Source: an uncultured Succinivibrio sp.
GTDB lineage: Bacteria > Pseudomonadota > Gammaproteobacteria > Enterobacterales > Succinivibrionaceae
Assembly: GCA_900770725.1 (NCBI GenBank)
Contig: CAAGLL010000007.1
Coordinates: forward strand, 41,726-105,725
Length of the DNA stretch: 64,000 bases
Reading direction: 5' to 3'
Under the pieces are notes generated by a model, which saw only the letters and a program-made list of their open reading frames with translations, was not told where the DNA came from and did no database searches. Every line of letters begins with the position of its first letter. The first letter of the stretch is position 1. Below are positions 1 to 7,198 of the stretch, piece after piece. A program made the translations under genes and the position numbers.

Positions 1-37
1 CACGGGCAGGCTCGACGCTCGCAGGCGCAGGATCAAG

Positions 38-1075
38 GTGAACCTGGCGCCATCGCGCCTGAGCAGCAGCTATGTGGACGGGATCGGTGCCTTCGGCGCG
101 GATGACTTCGCGCGCGCATCAGGCAGGGCCGCAGGCTCCTTCAACGCTCATGAGATGAGGGCGCTGCGCAACCTATGCAGGCTATGCGCGCACTCTGGCG
201 CCAGCGGCAGCCTGGCCCAGGCGGCGATCGTGAACACCCGGGCCTACGGCAGGCTCTTTCCTGGCGCCATGGCGATGTTCCTGCCCATCGAGGAGATCGC
301 ATCCTGCCTGGTGGTCTCCGATCTCAGGGCCGGCAGGGGCGTGCTTTCAACCATCATGTCGGACCGCGCCGCGCTCGAGCAGCTTCTGTCAGATCTGTGC
401 GGGGTGCGCGGCTGCTGGAGCCGCAAGCTGCTCTTTGACGAGGATGCCGACGTGTCGGGGCACCAGCACCGCGGCAGCGTGCTCTTTTACGGATGCGGCG
501 CCAATTCACACCACCGCACCTTGAAGATCCTGAGGCGCGAAGGCGGCATGATCCTATGCGGCAAGGGCATCGAGGTGCCGCTTAAGCCATCCGCGGTTGC
601 CGCCGCGCTGGAGTCCGGGGCGCTCAGGCTCTCGCTCTTCTCCTGCTACATGCCGCTGCTGCTCGACCATGGCGTGCGCTTAAGCGGCGGGGTGTTCATG
701 AGCGACTACCTCGTGACGATGGCAAATGCCATGTCCAGGGCCCTGGGACTTAGCCTGGGCTGGCGCGGGGAATGCCCGATCTCCTCGTGCGCCATGCCGT
801 TTTGGATCCGGGAGGATGAGGCGGGGCTTAATTGCGCGCATCCGCTTTCATTTGCTGATCTGCTCGCCATGGACGATCCGGGGCCCTTGTACTGGGAGGA
901 GGCGATGCAGCGGCCGCTGTCCGACTTCGCCGGCCCAACCGAGTGCGAGATGATGGTGAACTTCGCAAGCGGGGATCTTGGAGAGGGGATCTGGGATGAG
1001 ATAGCAAAGGTGCGCTCCCGCGCCGCGGCAACGGCAGGCCCGGGCGGGCTGTGCCGTCTTTGGGCGCAAGACTGA
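38..1075 (+). CDS. Hypothetical protein next to T3SS locus
   Basis: I do not recognise this 345-residue protein. It starts at GTG 38, but the frame is open to the window edge, so the true start may lie upstream and the gene may be partial. It has no signal peptide or membrane segment and is fairly rich in Cys, with a CG(A)NSHH patch near residues 150-160 and scattered Cys over the second half. It ends 32 bases before the sctP start on the same strand, so it is probably co-transcribed with the secretion genes. A secreted substrate or cytosolic accessory factor is possible, but nothing in the sequence decides between them. Confidence 0.6.
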   Translation: MNLAPSRLSSSYVDGIGAFGADDFARASGRAAGSFNAHEMRALRNLCRLCAHSGASGSLAQAAIVNTRAYGRLFPGAMAMFLPIEEIASCLVVSDLRAGRGVLSTIMSDRAALEQLLSDLCGVRGCWSRKLLFDEDADVSGHQHRGSVLFYGCGANSHHRTLKILRREGGMILCGKGIEVPLKPSAVAAALESGALRLSLFSCYMPLLLDHGVRLSGGVFMSDYLVTMANAMSRALGLSLGWRGECPISSCAMPFWIREDEAGLNCAHPLSFADLLAMDDPGPLYWEEAMQRPLSDFAGPTECEMMVNFASGDLGEGIWDEIAKVRSRAAATAGPGGLCRLWAQD

Positions 1076-1107
1076 ACGTGACTTCAAAAAGGGGGGTATG
1101 CCTGCTC

Positions 1108-1938
1108 ATGCAAAACGACTCGATAAACTCAAATATCCCAGCCGGTGCGCTCCCTGGCGCAGCGCCTTCAACTGGCGGGGCCGGGAGCGCCGACCAGGGC
1201 GGCGCCGATCCCGAGCTTGTGAGGAAATTCCGCGAGCAATTGGGCCAGGGCGTCCCCAAAGGCTCCGGGGATCCCATGGAGGAAGGGGCAGGCCCCAGTG
1301 GAAAAGGAGGGGAGGGCAGAGGCATGGATGGCAAAAGCCCCATTGGCGCAAGATCAGCGCTCTTTCAGCCTGAAGGCTGTCTTGGCGGGGAGATGAAGCC
1401 CGGCAGCAGGGAGCTGGGCGAAACGGGCAGGTGGCAGGAGTCTTTTGAAGGGCGCGATCCCATGAAGAAGGAGAACTCCCGCCAGGACAGCCTCTCGGAC
1501 GTGTTCAGCTCGCTCATGCGCGGCATGGACGGGCAGGGCGCGCAGGTCCAGGCGCCCGCCCCTGAAGCCCAGGGGATGGAGGCCCGCCCCGCAGGCGGTG
1601 ATGACATAAGGCAGATGGCCTCCGAGATGGTAAAGCGCGTCCTGGTGTCGCAGCCAGCCCCGGGGCAGGGCAGCGAGGTGAGGCTTGAGCTTGGCGGCAT
1701 GGAGATGCTCAGGGACGCCGGCGTCATAATAAGGCGCGAGCCTGACGGGATGCTCTTTGTTGCGATCTCAACTTCAGATCAGGCAACATACCAGAGGCTC
1801 GTTTCGGCGCGCTCCATGCTCGAGCAGGGGCTGTCCGAGAGCGAGCGCGGCAGGTTCAAGCTCGAGTTCCGCTTGAAAGGGGAGGATGGCAGTGAAAGGA
1901 CGGATCAAGGCGCGGATGGCGATGAAGGCGCACTCTAG
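1108..1938 (+). CDS. sctP: Type III secretion needle-length regulator, SctP/HpaP-like
   Basis: Candidate substrate-switch and needle-length protein. The first 175 residues are low-complexity (Gly, Pro, Gln, Ala, charged) as in molecular rulers. The last 90 or so residues resemble the FliK/SctP T3S4 domain: VRLELGGMEMLRDAGVIIRR followed by a strand-rich stretch ending in LEFRLKGEDG. I chose ATG 1108 over GTG 1051 because a G-rich ribosome site lies at 1091-1096 and the earlier start would overlap the previous gene. The product is 276 residues, shorter than Yersinia YscP. The orphan binding-protein gene begins before its stop, implying translational coupling. The family call rests on the C-terminus and position only. 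Confidence 0.66.
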   Translation: MQNDSINSNIPAGALPGAAPSTGGAGSADQGGADPELVRKFREQLGQGVPKGSGDPMEEGAGPSGKGGEGRGMDGKSPIGARSALFQPEGCLGGEMKPGSRELGETGRWQESFEGRDPMKKENSRQDSLSDVFSSLMRGMDGQGAQVQAPAPEAQGMEARPAGGDDIRQMASEMVKRVLVSQPAPGQGSEVRLELGGMEMLRDAGVIIRREPDGMLFVAISTSDQATYQRLVSARSMLEQGLSESERGRFKLEFRLKGEDGSERTDQGADGDEGAL

Positions 1939-3088
1939 GTTCAAGGCCGCCCTGCGCGGCGCTGCGGCGCTTGGCCTTTTTGCCCTGTGCCAGGCTGCGC
2001 ATGCATCCGATGCCTTGGATGGCAGCGGATCCTGCCCAGGCGGCAGGGCGCTGCGCGTGGCGCTCGCCGAGGCAGGCCCCTTCCATGACTTCCAGCGAGT
2101 CTTCGCGCACATGCTCGCGGAGCTTGCGCGCAAGGGCCTGGTGCGCGCGGCGCCGCCTGCGGACAATCTCGTGTTCGACGACCCGTCCGCCTACAAGGAG
2201 ATCTCAAGGCTCAGCCAGGGCGGCTGCGTGGTCTTCCCCGATGACGCCCTCTACAACGCCAACTGGGATCCCAAGGCCCGCGAGGCGATGAAGGACTCTC
2301 TCAAGGAGAGGATCGCAAGGCGCGGCGACATCGATCTGGTGGTGGCCTTCGGCACCAAGTCCGGGCTTGACTTCAAGGACGGGATCCCGGGGGCCGCGGT
2401 CATGGTGGCGACGCCGACCGATCCCGAGGCCTCGGGCATCACCGGGCAGGGCGAGTACTCGTCGGCAAAGGGCGTGCACGTGCAGAAGGAGCCGGGGCGC
2501 TACCTCACCGAGCTCAAGATGTTCCGCGAGATCTTCGGCTTCAAGACGCTGGGGGTGATCCTCGACGACGAGGAGGAGGGGCGGCGCAGCCAGGCCGCCG
2601 AGGCCATCGACGAGTTCGCATCCCAAAGCGGTGTCAAGCTCGTAAAGTGCCAGGGCGACGTCATAACGCAGGATCTTGAAAAGGCGCACGCGGAGTTCTC
2701 CCGCTGCTGCATCGAGCTTTCAAGAAGCGGGGCCGGGGCGGTCTACCTCACCTACGGCAACGGAGCCGATCCGAAGAACCTCTACAGCCAGATCAAGCCG
2801 CTCATCAATCAGAAGATCCCGACCTTCTCGCAAAGCGGGCTCTCGGAGGTGCGCGCAGGCAGCCTGATGGCGCTTTCAGACGGGGATCTCGAGGCCTCGG
2901 GGCGCTTTGAGGCCCAGGTGCTCGAGAAGATAGCCTCAGGCACGCCCCCCGAGCAGATCTCGGAGTACTACCACGCCCCGCTCATGCTGGGCTTGAACCT
3001 CAAGACCGCAAGCCTCATCGGCTGGAAGCCGCCCTTCGACCGCCTCATCGCGGTGGACGTGGTGTTCAGCACCATCGGCAGCAACTAG
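1916..3088 (+). CDS. ABC-type substrate-binding protein (PF04392/TrpX-like), orphan
   Basis: Predicted periplasmic binding protein of about 390 residues. An N-terminal signal peptide (basic start, hydrophobic core ending near CQAAHASDA) is followed by two Rossmann-like lobes of the ABC_sub_bind family: DLVVAFGTKSGLDF, AVMVATPTDPEASGITG and GAVYLTYGNGADPKNLYSQI are typical family blocks. I chose ATG 1916 (AAGG at 1907-1910); ATG 1922 is also possible. It overlaps the end of sctP by 23 bases. No permease or ATPase gene lies nearby, so it may act as a sensor lobe or serve a distant transporter. Its role in a secretion locus is unknown. Confidence 0.8.
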   Translation: MAMKAHSRFKAALRGAAALGLFALCQAAHASDALDGSGSCPGGRALRVALAEAGPFHDFQRVFAHMLAELARKGLVRAAPPADNLVFDDPSAYKEISRLSQGGCVVFPDDALYNANWDPKAREAMKDSLKERIARRGDIDLVVAFGTKSGLDFKDGIPGAAVMVATPTDPEASGITGQGEYSSAKGVHVQKEPGRYLTELKMFREIFGFKTLGVILDDEEEGRRSQAAEAIDEFASQSGVKLVKCQGDVITQDLEKAHAEFSRCCIELSRSGAGAVYLTYGNGADPKNLYSQIKPLINQKIPTFSQSGLSEVRAGSLMALSDGDLEASGRFEAQVLEKIASGTPPEQISEYYHAPLMLGLNLKTASLIGWKPPFDRLIAVDVVFSTIGSN

Positions 3089-3113
3089 CCAAAACCAGGG
3101 CGTCCCGAGCCCC

Positions 3114-3596
3114 TCAGGGCGCGGGGGGCTTGCGCGGGCTGAAGTCCTCAAGCTCGAGATCCTCAGCGCGCTCCTGCTCAAGCCTCTGCGCGGCCTGCCA
3201 GATTTTCCGGTGGGCCTTGATCTTCTCGGTCTCAAGCACGGCCTCCCGCAGGCAAGCCCGCGCCTGCTTCTCCTCCTCAGCAGCCTTCCTCAGATCCCCG
3301 CGCGCCCTCTCCGCGGCAAGTTCGAGATCTGCCAGCTTGAACTTCAAGGCCTCAAGGCCGCGCTTGAACTCCTCGAGCGCCTCCCTGCCCAGGGTCTGCC
3401 CTATGAGGCGGTCCGAGCGGGCGCTTATCTCCACGTCCATGTACTTGCGGTACTCCTCGCATTGGCGCACCGCCTCGTCGAGGGCGGCGCGGGCCTGGGC
3501 GAGAGCGGCCTGCCTGAGCGCGAGATCCCGCCGCCGATCGTCGGCGCGGCGCTCGCGGATCCCCAGCAGGGCCTCCAGGGGATAAGCCGCGCTCAA
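3114..3596 (-). CDS. sctO: Type III secretion stalk protein SctO (YscO)
   Basis: Small, highly charged protein of 160 residues that is almost entirely predicted coiled coil (long Arg/Glu/Ala/Leu helices), as for the YscO/FliJ family that links the SctN ATPase to the SctV export gate. The start is TTG 3596, which overlaps the sctU stop (TTGA), so the two genes are translationally coupled. In most Ysc loci sctO follows sctN; here sctN is 14 kb away on the other strand and sctO sits behind sctU. The family assignment rests on length, coiled-coil character and partner genes. Confidence 0.78.
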   Translation of the reverse strand: MSAAYPLEALLGIRERRADDRRRDLALRQAALAQARAALDEAVRQCEEYRKYMDVEISARSDRLIGQTLGREALEEFKRGLEALKFKLADLELAAERARGDLRKAAEEEKQARACLREAVLETEKIKAHRKIWQAAQRLEQERAEDLELEDFSPRKPPAP

Positions 3597-4636
3597 CGGT
3601 CCACCGCCTGGACGTACCTTAGGATCTTGGCGATCGCAGGCAGCAGATCGGGCGGGATCGACTGCCCCTCCACGCCCTCCTCAAAGAGGGCGTGGGCAAG
3701 CGGCACGTCCCTTAAAACCGGCACGCCCTCCTCGCGGGCGGCCTCGATCATGCGCCGCGCCAGATCGCCCTGGCCCTTGGCCAGGACCACCGGTAGCGGG
3801 GTCTTTTCGGCGTCGTAGTCGACGGCGATCGCAAAGTGGGTCGGGTTCACTATCAGCACCTTTGCCTTCCGGGCGCTTGCAACCGCGGACTGGTTGGCCA
3901 TCTCCTGGTGCAGCTGCCGGCGTTTTGACTTGATGAGCGGATCGCCCTCCTGCTCCTTGTACTCGCGCTTGACCTCGTCGATGCTCATCATGTGCTCCTT
4001 GGTGTAGCGCAGCCTGGTGTAGACGAAGTCGAGCGCGGCCACGGCGGCGAACGAGCCGCCGCACCAGAGGGCAAGCTCCTTCATGAGCCCGCCTGCCATG
4101 ATCCACATGGACGGCGTGCTGGAGCTGGGCAGGGCCATGAGCTCGCGGAGGTTCGAGGAGAGCGCCTTGTAGACTGCAAACGAGAGGATCGCCACCTTGA
4201 GGATGTTCTTTGCAAACTCGATGGCGTTCTTCTTTGAAAAGACCTTCTTGAACCACTTGGAGGGGCTTAAGTTCGAGAGCTTGGGAGCGGCGGCCTTGGG
4301 CGCGAAGAGGAAGCCTATCTGGCCTATGTTGCCCACGAGCGCCGCGGCCATCGCGATGCCGAGCACCGGGGCTGCGATCTTCACGGCAAGCGCCGCGGCG
4401 GCCGGGAGCATCATCTTCAGAGCCTCCTCGTAGGGGCGGGAGATCGCGTTTGCGAGTATGAAGTCGAGGAGATCGGAGAAGTCCCTGAATATGGACGGCC
4501 CCATCGCGATGAAGTACCCGAAGATGCACAGCACTATGGCCGCCGACGGCACTTCCTGCGATTTTGGAACATCGCCCTTCTGCCTTGCGTCCCGAAGCCG
4601 CTTGGGCGTGGGCTGTTCTGTCTTCTCGTCAGCCAT
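3593..4636 (-). CDS. sctU: Type III secretion export-apparatus switch protein SctU
   Basis: Inner-membrane export protein of 347 residues that switches substrate specificity after self-cleavage. The N-terminus is canonical (EKTEQPTPKRLRDARQKGDV), followed by four hydrophobic segments to about residue 215 and a cytoplasmic domain with the autocleavage motif NPTH at residues 264-267 (cut expected between Asn and Pro), then FAIAVDYD. I chose ATG 4636 over TTG 4639 because of spacing to the upstream GAGG. It is divergent from sctW across a 338-base gap and coupled to sctO. It is separated from its usual partners sctR, sctS and sctT by about 18 kb. Confidence 0.97.
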   Translation of the reverse strand: MADEKTEQPTPKRLRDARQKGDVPKSQEVPSAAIVLCIFGYFIAMGPSIFRDFSDLLDFILANAISRPYEEALKMMLPAAAALAVKIAAPVLGIAMAAALVGNIGQIGFLFAPKAAAPKLSNLSPSKWFKKVFSKKNAIEFAKNILKVAILSFAVYKALSSNLRELMALPSSSTPSMWIMAGGLMKELALWCGGSFAAVAALDFVYTRLRYTKEHMMSIDEVKREYKEQEGDPLIKSKRRQLHQEMANQSAVASARKAKVLIVNPTHFAIAVDYDAEKTPLPVVLAKGQGDLARRMIEAAREEGVPVLRDVPLAHALFEEGVEGQSIPPDLLPAIAKILRYVQAVDR

Positions 4637-4974
4637 CAAGCCTCAATGCCGGAAAAAACGGCTGTGAAATAAAAAGTCAATGGAGGACATAACCGCCGGC
4701 GTCTTGAAAGCCGTTTCACAAAGGGGCCAGCCCGCCTTTCCAAAACAGGATCTTCCATCCTGAAATGGTGCGAATGCCGCATTGCCAAGGCATTTTTGCA
4801 ATGGATCGCACAAAAAAGCCTCATTGAAAACGAGAAACAAGACGGCGATCTTGGTTTTTAAAACATTTTGTGCAAAAAGCCAAAATACGACATAATATTG
4901 AGGAAACGGGAGGTGTGGCGCCAGAAATGCGCCCTACCTGAAGAATAGCACATGGATCCGGAAAATAAAGCCAG
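4637..4974. other. Divergent intergenic region between sctU and sctW
   Basis: A stretch of 338 bases, clearly more AT-rich than its flanks, with no credible coding frame. It must hold the start signals for the leftward sctUO unit and the rightward sctW-sctN operon. One good sigma-70-like promoter is listed separately. I see no obvious palindromic activator site. Confidence 0.7.
4868..4896 (+). promoter_or_regulatory. Predicted sigma-70 promoter of the sctW-sctN operon
   Basis: TTGTGC at 4868-4873 and CATAAT at 4891-4896 are separated by exactly 17 bases. The predicted start near 4903 gives a leader of about 70 bases before sctW. The site is in the AT-rich part of the divergent gap. Other sigma-factor promoters cannot be excluded. 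Confidence 0.5.
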
Positions 4975-6084
4975 ATGAACGAAAGCATGGCAATCCACTC
5001 CCAGGGCGCGGCGCAGGGGCTGCAGCAGCCACAGGGCGCGGCCAGGGAGTCGGCGTTCGACGGACTTGCCGTCTCGCTTTCAGATGATAAAGACTCGCTT
5101 TTGCAGGATTCATGCGAGGAGCTCACCTTCTCGAAGGACAACAGCCGCAAGACCAAGCTTGCCGACCGCAAGACCCGCGGCGCCGGCTCGCGCATCGAGC
5201 GCATCAGGGAGCTCTACGAGCTCTACACGCGCACGCTGCGCGGCGACAGCACCGGCCGCGCCGCGGGCTTTGCCAGCAGGGCGCGCGGCATGACGGCCGC
5301 CCAGGCCTACTCGCAGGCGATGTCGGAGTTCAGCGCCCAGGCTGGCTTTGCCGCGCTCGCCTATGCGAGGGACGAGCTCAAGTCCAGGGATCCCAAGGCC
5401 TCGGAGATGTTCGAGCAGGCCGCCGGACTCATGTACGAGGGCCACCGCGAGGAGATCGAGGGCGGGGCCAACGTCATGGAGGACGCCTTGAGGTACTCGT
5501 CCTCCTCATCGTCGAAAGGCGCCTTCGAGAGCCTGCGCGACTACTCCGACGCGCTTTTGAACTTCAAGAACGGCGGAGACATGCTTGCCTTTGTGCAGGA
5601 GCGCTTCAAGGGCGACACCGACGCGGGCATCGGCTTTCTCATCTCGGCCCTGGGGGCCGATCTTGGATCCGACGCCCCCGGCGCCGACTCGGCGCTGCTC
5701 GAGTCCGCAGCCTCGGCAATGGTCAAGGTCAGGGTGATCAACTCCTCGCTCAGGGGCATGGACGCGCTGCTTTCGCGCCTTTCAAAGTCCGGCGGCCAGG
5801 ACATTTCCGGCACCAGCGCCACCAAGGTACTGCAAAAGCTCCTGAGGCTTGAGCAGGAGCGCTACATCAGCCCCTCGGACGTCAGGGGGCTGCTCTCGGA
5901 GGTCAGGACGAAGGATCCCGAGCAGGAGGTGCTGTTGTGCCAGGATCTGGCCGCCGCGCTGCGCTCGCTGCCCGACGAGGCCTACGGCACGCTCGCGGTG
6001 CGCGGCGCGATGGCCGACGCGGCCCAGAAGCTCATCGACAGCTGCATAGCCAAGGAGGACGAATGGCTCGCAACGAAGCACTAG
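4975..6084 (+). CDS. sctW: Type III secretion gatekeeper SctW (YopN-TyeA fusion)
   Basis: Gatekeeper that holds back effector export until host contact or until translocators are out. It has 369 residues: an unstructured, Ser/Gln-rich N-terminus suited to a secretion signal and chaperone binding, an all-helical HrpJ/YopN-like core (from about residue 75, RIERIRELYELYTRTLRG), and a C-terminal helical section from about residue 285 corresponding to TyeA, which is a separate protein in Yersinia. It is first in a long operon and is followed by a SycN-like chaperone overlapping its stop, the Yersinia order yopN-tyeA-sycN-yscX-yscY-yscV. The ribosome site at ATG 4975 is weak; ATG 4987 is an alternative. 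Confidence 0.88.
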   Translation: MNESMAIHSQGAAQGLQQPQGAARESAFDGLAVSLSDDKDSLLQDSCEELTFSKDNSRKTKLADRKTRGAGSRIERIRELYELYTRTLRGDSTGRAAGFASRARGMTAAQAYSQAMSEFSAQAGFAALAYARDELKSRDPKASEMFEQAAGLMYEGHREEIEGGANVMEDALRYSSSSSSKGAFESLRDYSDALLNFKNGGDMLAFVQERFKGDTDAGIGFLISALGADLGSDAPGADSALLESAASAMVKVRVINSSLRGMDALLSRLSKSGGQDISGTSATKVLQKLLRLEQERYISPSDVRGLLSEVRTKDPEQEVLLCQDLAAALRSLPDEAYGTLAVRGAMADAAQKLIDSCIAKEDEWLATKH

Positions 6085-6443
6085 ACCAGGCCAGGGCCGA
6101 AGTCCTCTCAAGGCTCGGCCTTGAGGCGGCGGAGCAGGGCGAGAGCGTCAGGCTTGATTTCGAGGACGGGATCTTCGCGACCATGGAGGGCTCGTCAGAC
6201 GGCCATGCCATGGTCCTTTGCGCCTGCTGCGAGCTCCCCGAGCACCTGCTCGGCGCCGCTGCGGCGCGGGCGCTTGAGGCAAGCGGCGATTCCCACGGCT
6301 CGGACTTCGCGGCCGCGGTGGCCGGAGACTGCCTGATCCTGGGCTTGCAGATGGATCTTGAAGGATTTGACGCCGGCATGGCGCTTGAGAGGCTGCGTTT
6401 CCTGAGGAATGCGGTGCAGGAGGCGGCGCGCCATGGCAATTGA
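6063..6443 (+). CDS. SycN-like class I T3SS chaperone
   Basis: Small acidic protein of 126 residues with a CesT/SycN-type pattern: helix, then strands such as VRLDFEDGIFATM, AMVLCACCELP, and a final helix. In Yersinia SycN pairs with YscB to chaperone YopN. Here the gene follows sctW with a 22-base overlap, and a second chaperone-like gene (11639) occupies the yscB position before sctC. AAGGAGG at 6052-6058 lies 4 bases before ATG 6063. Assignment comes from size, fold pattern and strict gene order, since sequence identity in this family is low. Confidence 0.72.
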   Translation: MARNEALDQARAEVLSRLGLEAAEQGESVRLDFEDGIFATMEGSSDGHAMVLCACCELPEHLLGAAAARALEASGDSHGSDFAAAVAGDCLILGLQMDLEGFDAGMALERLRFLRNAVQEAARHGN

Positions 6444-6792
6444 GCTCTTGAACCCCTCGCTGGGTCTTGCGGGGATCCTCCCCTCGGAGGGGAGCGCGCA
6501 CCTGCCAGATGCCGGATCGTTCGTCTCAAAGGCCCAGGGGCAGGCGACGCTCTCAACCCTGTTTCCAAGCGATCAGGCCGCCGCTGCCATCGTGGCCGCG
6601 CTGCGGCCGCGCCAGCGCCGGGCTGAGCAGTGCACGCCCGAGTACCTCTCGCGGAACCTCAGGCGGGCGATGCAGGACCTGAGGGGCAGCGGCGATCCCG
6701 ATGCCAAGGCGCTTGCAGGCGGCCCGCTCTCCGAGCTCTCGGACGACGCCGAGCTTTTGCGCGCGTGCCTGGGCATGATGGTGGGCTCGTAG
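6433..6792 (+). CDS. sctX: Type III secretion protein SctX (YscX-like)
   Basis: A 119-residue protein, close to the 122 residues of YscX. Its N-terminus has the LNPSLGLAGILPSEG type of opening, the middle matches the YscX layout (LSTLFPSD, then a helix LSRNLRRAMQDLR), and the end LSDDAELLRACLGMMV parallels YscX DDDRLLQIILNLL. YscX is an early-secreted protein that with YscY supports assembly of the YscV export gate, and it is restricted to Ysc-type systems. The start is set by AGGAGG at 6418-6423. The gene overlaps its neighbour upstream by 11 bases and is followed by sctY. Confidence 0.72.
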   Translation: MAIELLNPSLGLAGILPSEGSAHLPDAGSFVSKAQGQATLSTLFPSDQAAAAIVAALRPRQRRAEQCTPEYLSRNLRRAMQDLRGSGDPDAKALAGGPLSELSDDAELLRACLGMMVGS

Positions 6793-6814
6793 GATGGCAG
6801 CGGAGGCGCGGGCA

Positions 6815-7198
6815 ATGGACGCGAAGATCCTCGATTCCGACGAGCGCTTCAGCTTGGAGACGCTCTGCGCCTTCTGGTGCGAGATGGGGCTTTTCGACAA
6901 GGCCTGGCCGCTCCTCCTGGTGCTAGAGAAGAACGGCGCCCCCAGGTACTGGTGCCTGCTCACGAGGCTCCTGTGCCTCTTCGAGCAGGGGCGGCACGAG
7001 GAGTGCCTCAGCCTGACCGAGGGCCTTTTGCCAGCGGACGCCATGGTCCGGGGATCGCAGGATGCCGAGGACCATGACGAGGCGGCGCGCCTTTTGGAGT
7101 GCCTCAAGATGCGCGCCCGCGCGCTCTACGCGCTGGGCCGGCACGATGAGGCATCTGAGCTTGCGCAGGAGATCGTAAGGGCAGGGAGGGTCGGATGA
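6815..7198 (+). CDS. sctY: Type III secretion chaperone SctY (YscY-like)
   Basis: TPR-like helical protein of about 127 residues (LCAFWCEMGLFDKAWPLL, YWCLLTRLLCLFEQGRHEEC, ARALYALGRHDEASELA are repeat helices), the expected chaperone of SctX. ATG 6794 is in frame, but GGAGG at 6802-6806 lies inside that version and is well spaced for ATG 6815, so I prefer 6815. The stop overlaps the sctV start (ATGA). The X-Y-V order is that of Yersinia and Pseudomonas Ysc systems. Confidence 0.75.
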   Translation: MDAKILDSDERFSLETLCAFWCEMGLFDKAWPLLLVLEKNGAPRYWCLLTRLLCLFEQGRHEECLSLTEGLLPADAMVRGSQDAEDHDEAARLLECLKMRARALYALGRHDEASELAQEIVRAGRVG

